Shown piece by piece: positions 5,999 through 6,876 of a stretch of DNA of 6,876 nucleotides. Source of the DNA: UBA6448 sp051893155 (GTDB lineage Bacteria; Bacillota_I; Bacilli_A; RF39; UBA660). Positions within the stretch are counted from its first letter, which is position 1. Every line of letters starts with the position of its first letter. The notes beneath the pieces are model-generated. The model worked only from the letters and a program-made list of their open reading frames with translations, was not told the origin of the DNA and made no database searches. The translations under genes were made by a program, and so were the position numbers. Location of the stretch: assembly GCA_051893155.1 (NCBI GenBank), contig JBJFGY010000092.1, positions 1 to 6,876 of the forward strand, written 5' to 3'.

Positions 5999-6026
5999 AA
6001 TATAGTTATTTTGGATTCTTTGTAAA
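5999..6026 (-). promoter_or_regulatory. Sigma70-like promoter without hairpin, upstream of the intact helicase
   Basis: On the minus strand TTTACA (6026-6021), 16 bases, TATATT (6004-5999), then TTACTTGTTAAAA. The -35 box starts six bases after the nuclease stop codon. The sequence around it (GGTTTACAAAG) corresponds to the loop region GGGTTTACAAG of hairpin copy 3, suggesting a common origin. Confidence 0.8.
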
Positions 6027-6032
6027 CCTTTT

Positions 6033-6848
6033 TTATTGTAAAACTTTTTTTACAATTTTATACCAATGTTTCCAAATTTCAACATTACCAATATTTCGGC
6101 CATATTTACCCAAATTTTTACATAGTGTAATATCATTTACAATGTAAACTTTTGGAAACTTTTCAGCAGAAAAATCACTACTATCATTGTCTGTAAAAAT
6201 AATACCATGATATGGTAAATGTTTCATAGTTAAAGTATCTTCATCATTTAATTTGTCAAACGAATATGTTTTTACCCAATTACCCAACTTTTGAAATGGG
6301 GCAAACTTATTAATTTCATTCCAATTACTATGTTTTGTATTCATTGGTATTTTAATTTTCTTATCACAAGAACGCCTCAAAATACCATCTACACCCATAA
6401 AATCGTCTTCTGTATTATTACACCAAGTATCAAATTCAAATCCTTCAATAATAGTAAAATCAATCGCATAAAAACCATTAATAATTTCTAGCAAATTGCC
6501 ACAAAATTTCTTTTTCAATTCTTCAGCTTTTTCCTTTCGTTCGAATTCATTATAATTTTTTAAAATATTATTTTTAGTTTTGTTAAAAGCATTAAAATAA
6601 TCGTCTTTGAATTTGTCGCCAAATTCATTAATTTTATTTCGTAAATATGGTGTATTTTTATATTCTGTATTCTTATCAGAACAATGTTCATCCATATATT
6701 TAAAAAATTCTACAAAATAATTTGTATAATTAAAAATTTTATTTTCTAAAAGAAGGTCTATATTACCATTCATAGAGAAGGCAGTATCATACATTAATCC
6801 TTTGAAATATTTTTCAAAATCATTTTTGTTTAATTTAAAACGCGCCAT
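6033..6848 (-). CDS. Candidate PD-(D/E)XK-fold nuclease with divergent N-x-K site
   Basis: 271 aa from the ATG at 6848. I do not recognise the family with certainty. The middle looks like a restriction-endonuclease core: helix CGNLLEIINGF (116-126, E121), a strand FMGVDGIL (150-157, D154), then KIKIPMNTKHS (164-174) where K172 stands in the QxK/ExK place but the partner is N170. The order and spacing parallel the clearer nuclease at 1634-2247 (GIDFIAV...GQIKFW). The end (GIIFTDND, then PKVYIVNDI, then EIWKHWY) would fit the final strand and helix. Residues 1-115 are lysine/asparagine-rich helix. Very AT-rich codon use sets it apart from the helicase N-half. It is followed by the helicase gene and may supply that protein's cleavage activity. 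A DNA-binding or inactive nuclease-fold protein is the alternative. Confidence 0.55.
   Translation of the reverse strand: MARFKLNKNDFEKYFKGLMYDTAFSMNGNIDLLLENKIFNYTNYFVEFFKYMDEHCSDKNTEYKNTPYLRNKINEFGDKFKDDYFNAFNKTKNNILKNYNEFERKEKAEELKKKFCGNLLEIINGFYAIDFTIIEGFEFDTWCNNTEDDFMGVDGILRRSCDKKIKIPMNTKHSNWNEINKFAPFQKLGNWVKTYSFDKLNDEDTLTMKHLPYHGIIFTDNDSSDFSAEKFPKVYIVNDITLCKNLGKYGRNIGNVEIWKHWYKIVKKVLQ
6036..6055. repeat. Short inverted repeat at the 3' end of the candidate nuclease gene
   Basis: TTGTAAAA (6036-6043) and TTTTACAA (6048-6055) form an 8-bp AT-only stem with a 4-base loop, lying entirely inside the last codons. It is not followed by T on the minus strand, so it is not a terminator for this gene. 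Confidence 0.3.
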
Positions 6849-6855
6849 ATTCATT

Positions 6856-6860
6856 TCCTT
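6856..6860 (-). promoter_or_regulatory. RBS that decides the candidate nuclease start
   Basis: AAGGA lies seven bases before ATG 6848-6846 but only one base before the in-frame ATG at 6854. The downstream ATG is therefore the better start, giving a protein that begins MARFKL, two residues shorter than the longest frame. Confidence 0.7.
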
Positions 6861-6870
6861 ATTAAAGTTA

Positions 6871-6876
6871 ATTATA
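6871..6876 (-). promoter_or_regulatory. Possible -10 box at the window edge
   Basis: TATAAT on the minus strand followed by TAACTTTAATAA, loosely like the TATATTTTACTTGTTAAAA core of the other promoters. The -35 region lies outside the window and the leader would be only about 15 bases, so this is tentative. Confidence 0.35.

Overview
The window is AT-rich, and every gene I can support lies on the minus strand. Bacterial-type signals precede every gene. AAGG/AAGGAG-like ribosome binding sites sit 6-8 bases before the starts, and sigma70-like promoters (TTTACA or TTTCCA, 16-17 bases, TATATT) precede each transcription unit. This points to a low-GC bacterium, its plasmid or a bacteriophage; I cannot name the host. 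Positions 1534-1633 are exactly 100 Ns, a scaffold gap of unknown true length.

In transcription order (right to left), the first block is a candidate PD-(D/E)XK-fold nuclease (6848-6033), a complete superfamily 2 DExH helicase (5947-4277) and an NPPY-type adenine methyltransferase-like protein (4192-2978). Nuclease, helicase, methyltransferase plus target-recognition region is the order of domains in single-chain Type ISP restriction-modification enzymes, here as three separate genes.

The second block is a helicase in pieces. Gene 2804-2250 carries motifs I, Ia and II and stops eight residues after the DExH box's D-E-S-H. A PD-(D/E)XK nuclease gene with a clear D...QxK site starts two bases later (2247) and runs into the gap. 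Gene 1448-291, with its own promoter and RBS, resumes at motif III (SAT) and carries motifs V and VI. Together the two flanking genes make one set of helicase motifs, separated by the nuclease gene. A truncated, unrecognised ORF (152-1) leaves the window.

Five promoters share an extended core running from the -10 box past the expected start site (TATATTTTACTTGTTAAAA). In three of them the -35 box lies in the loop of a strong intrinsic terminator hairpin that ends the preceding gene, so one element of about 57 bp ends one gene and starts the next. These near-identical elements bound the methyltransferase gene and the split-helicase block like cassette borders. The other two promoters lack the hairpin but share an almost identical leader, and each precedes a helicase gene.

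The simplest reading is an accessory DNA-processing or defence region (restriction-like: nuclease, translocase, methyltransferase). All functions are inferred from motifs; substrate and activity are unknown.
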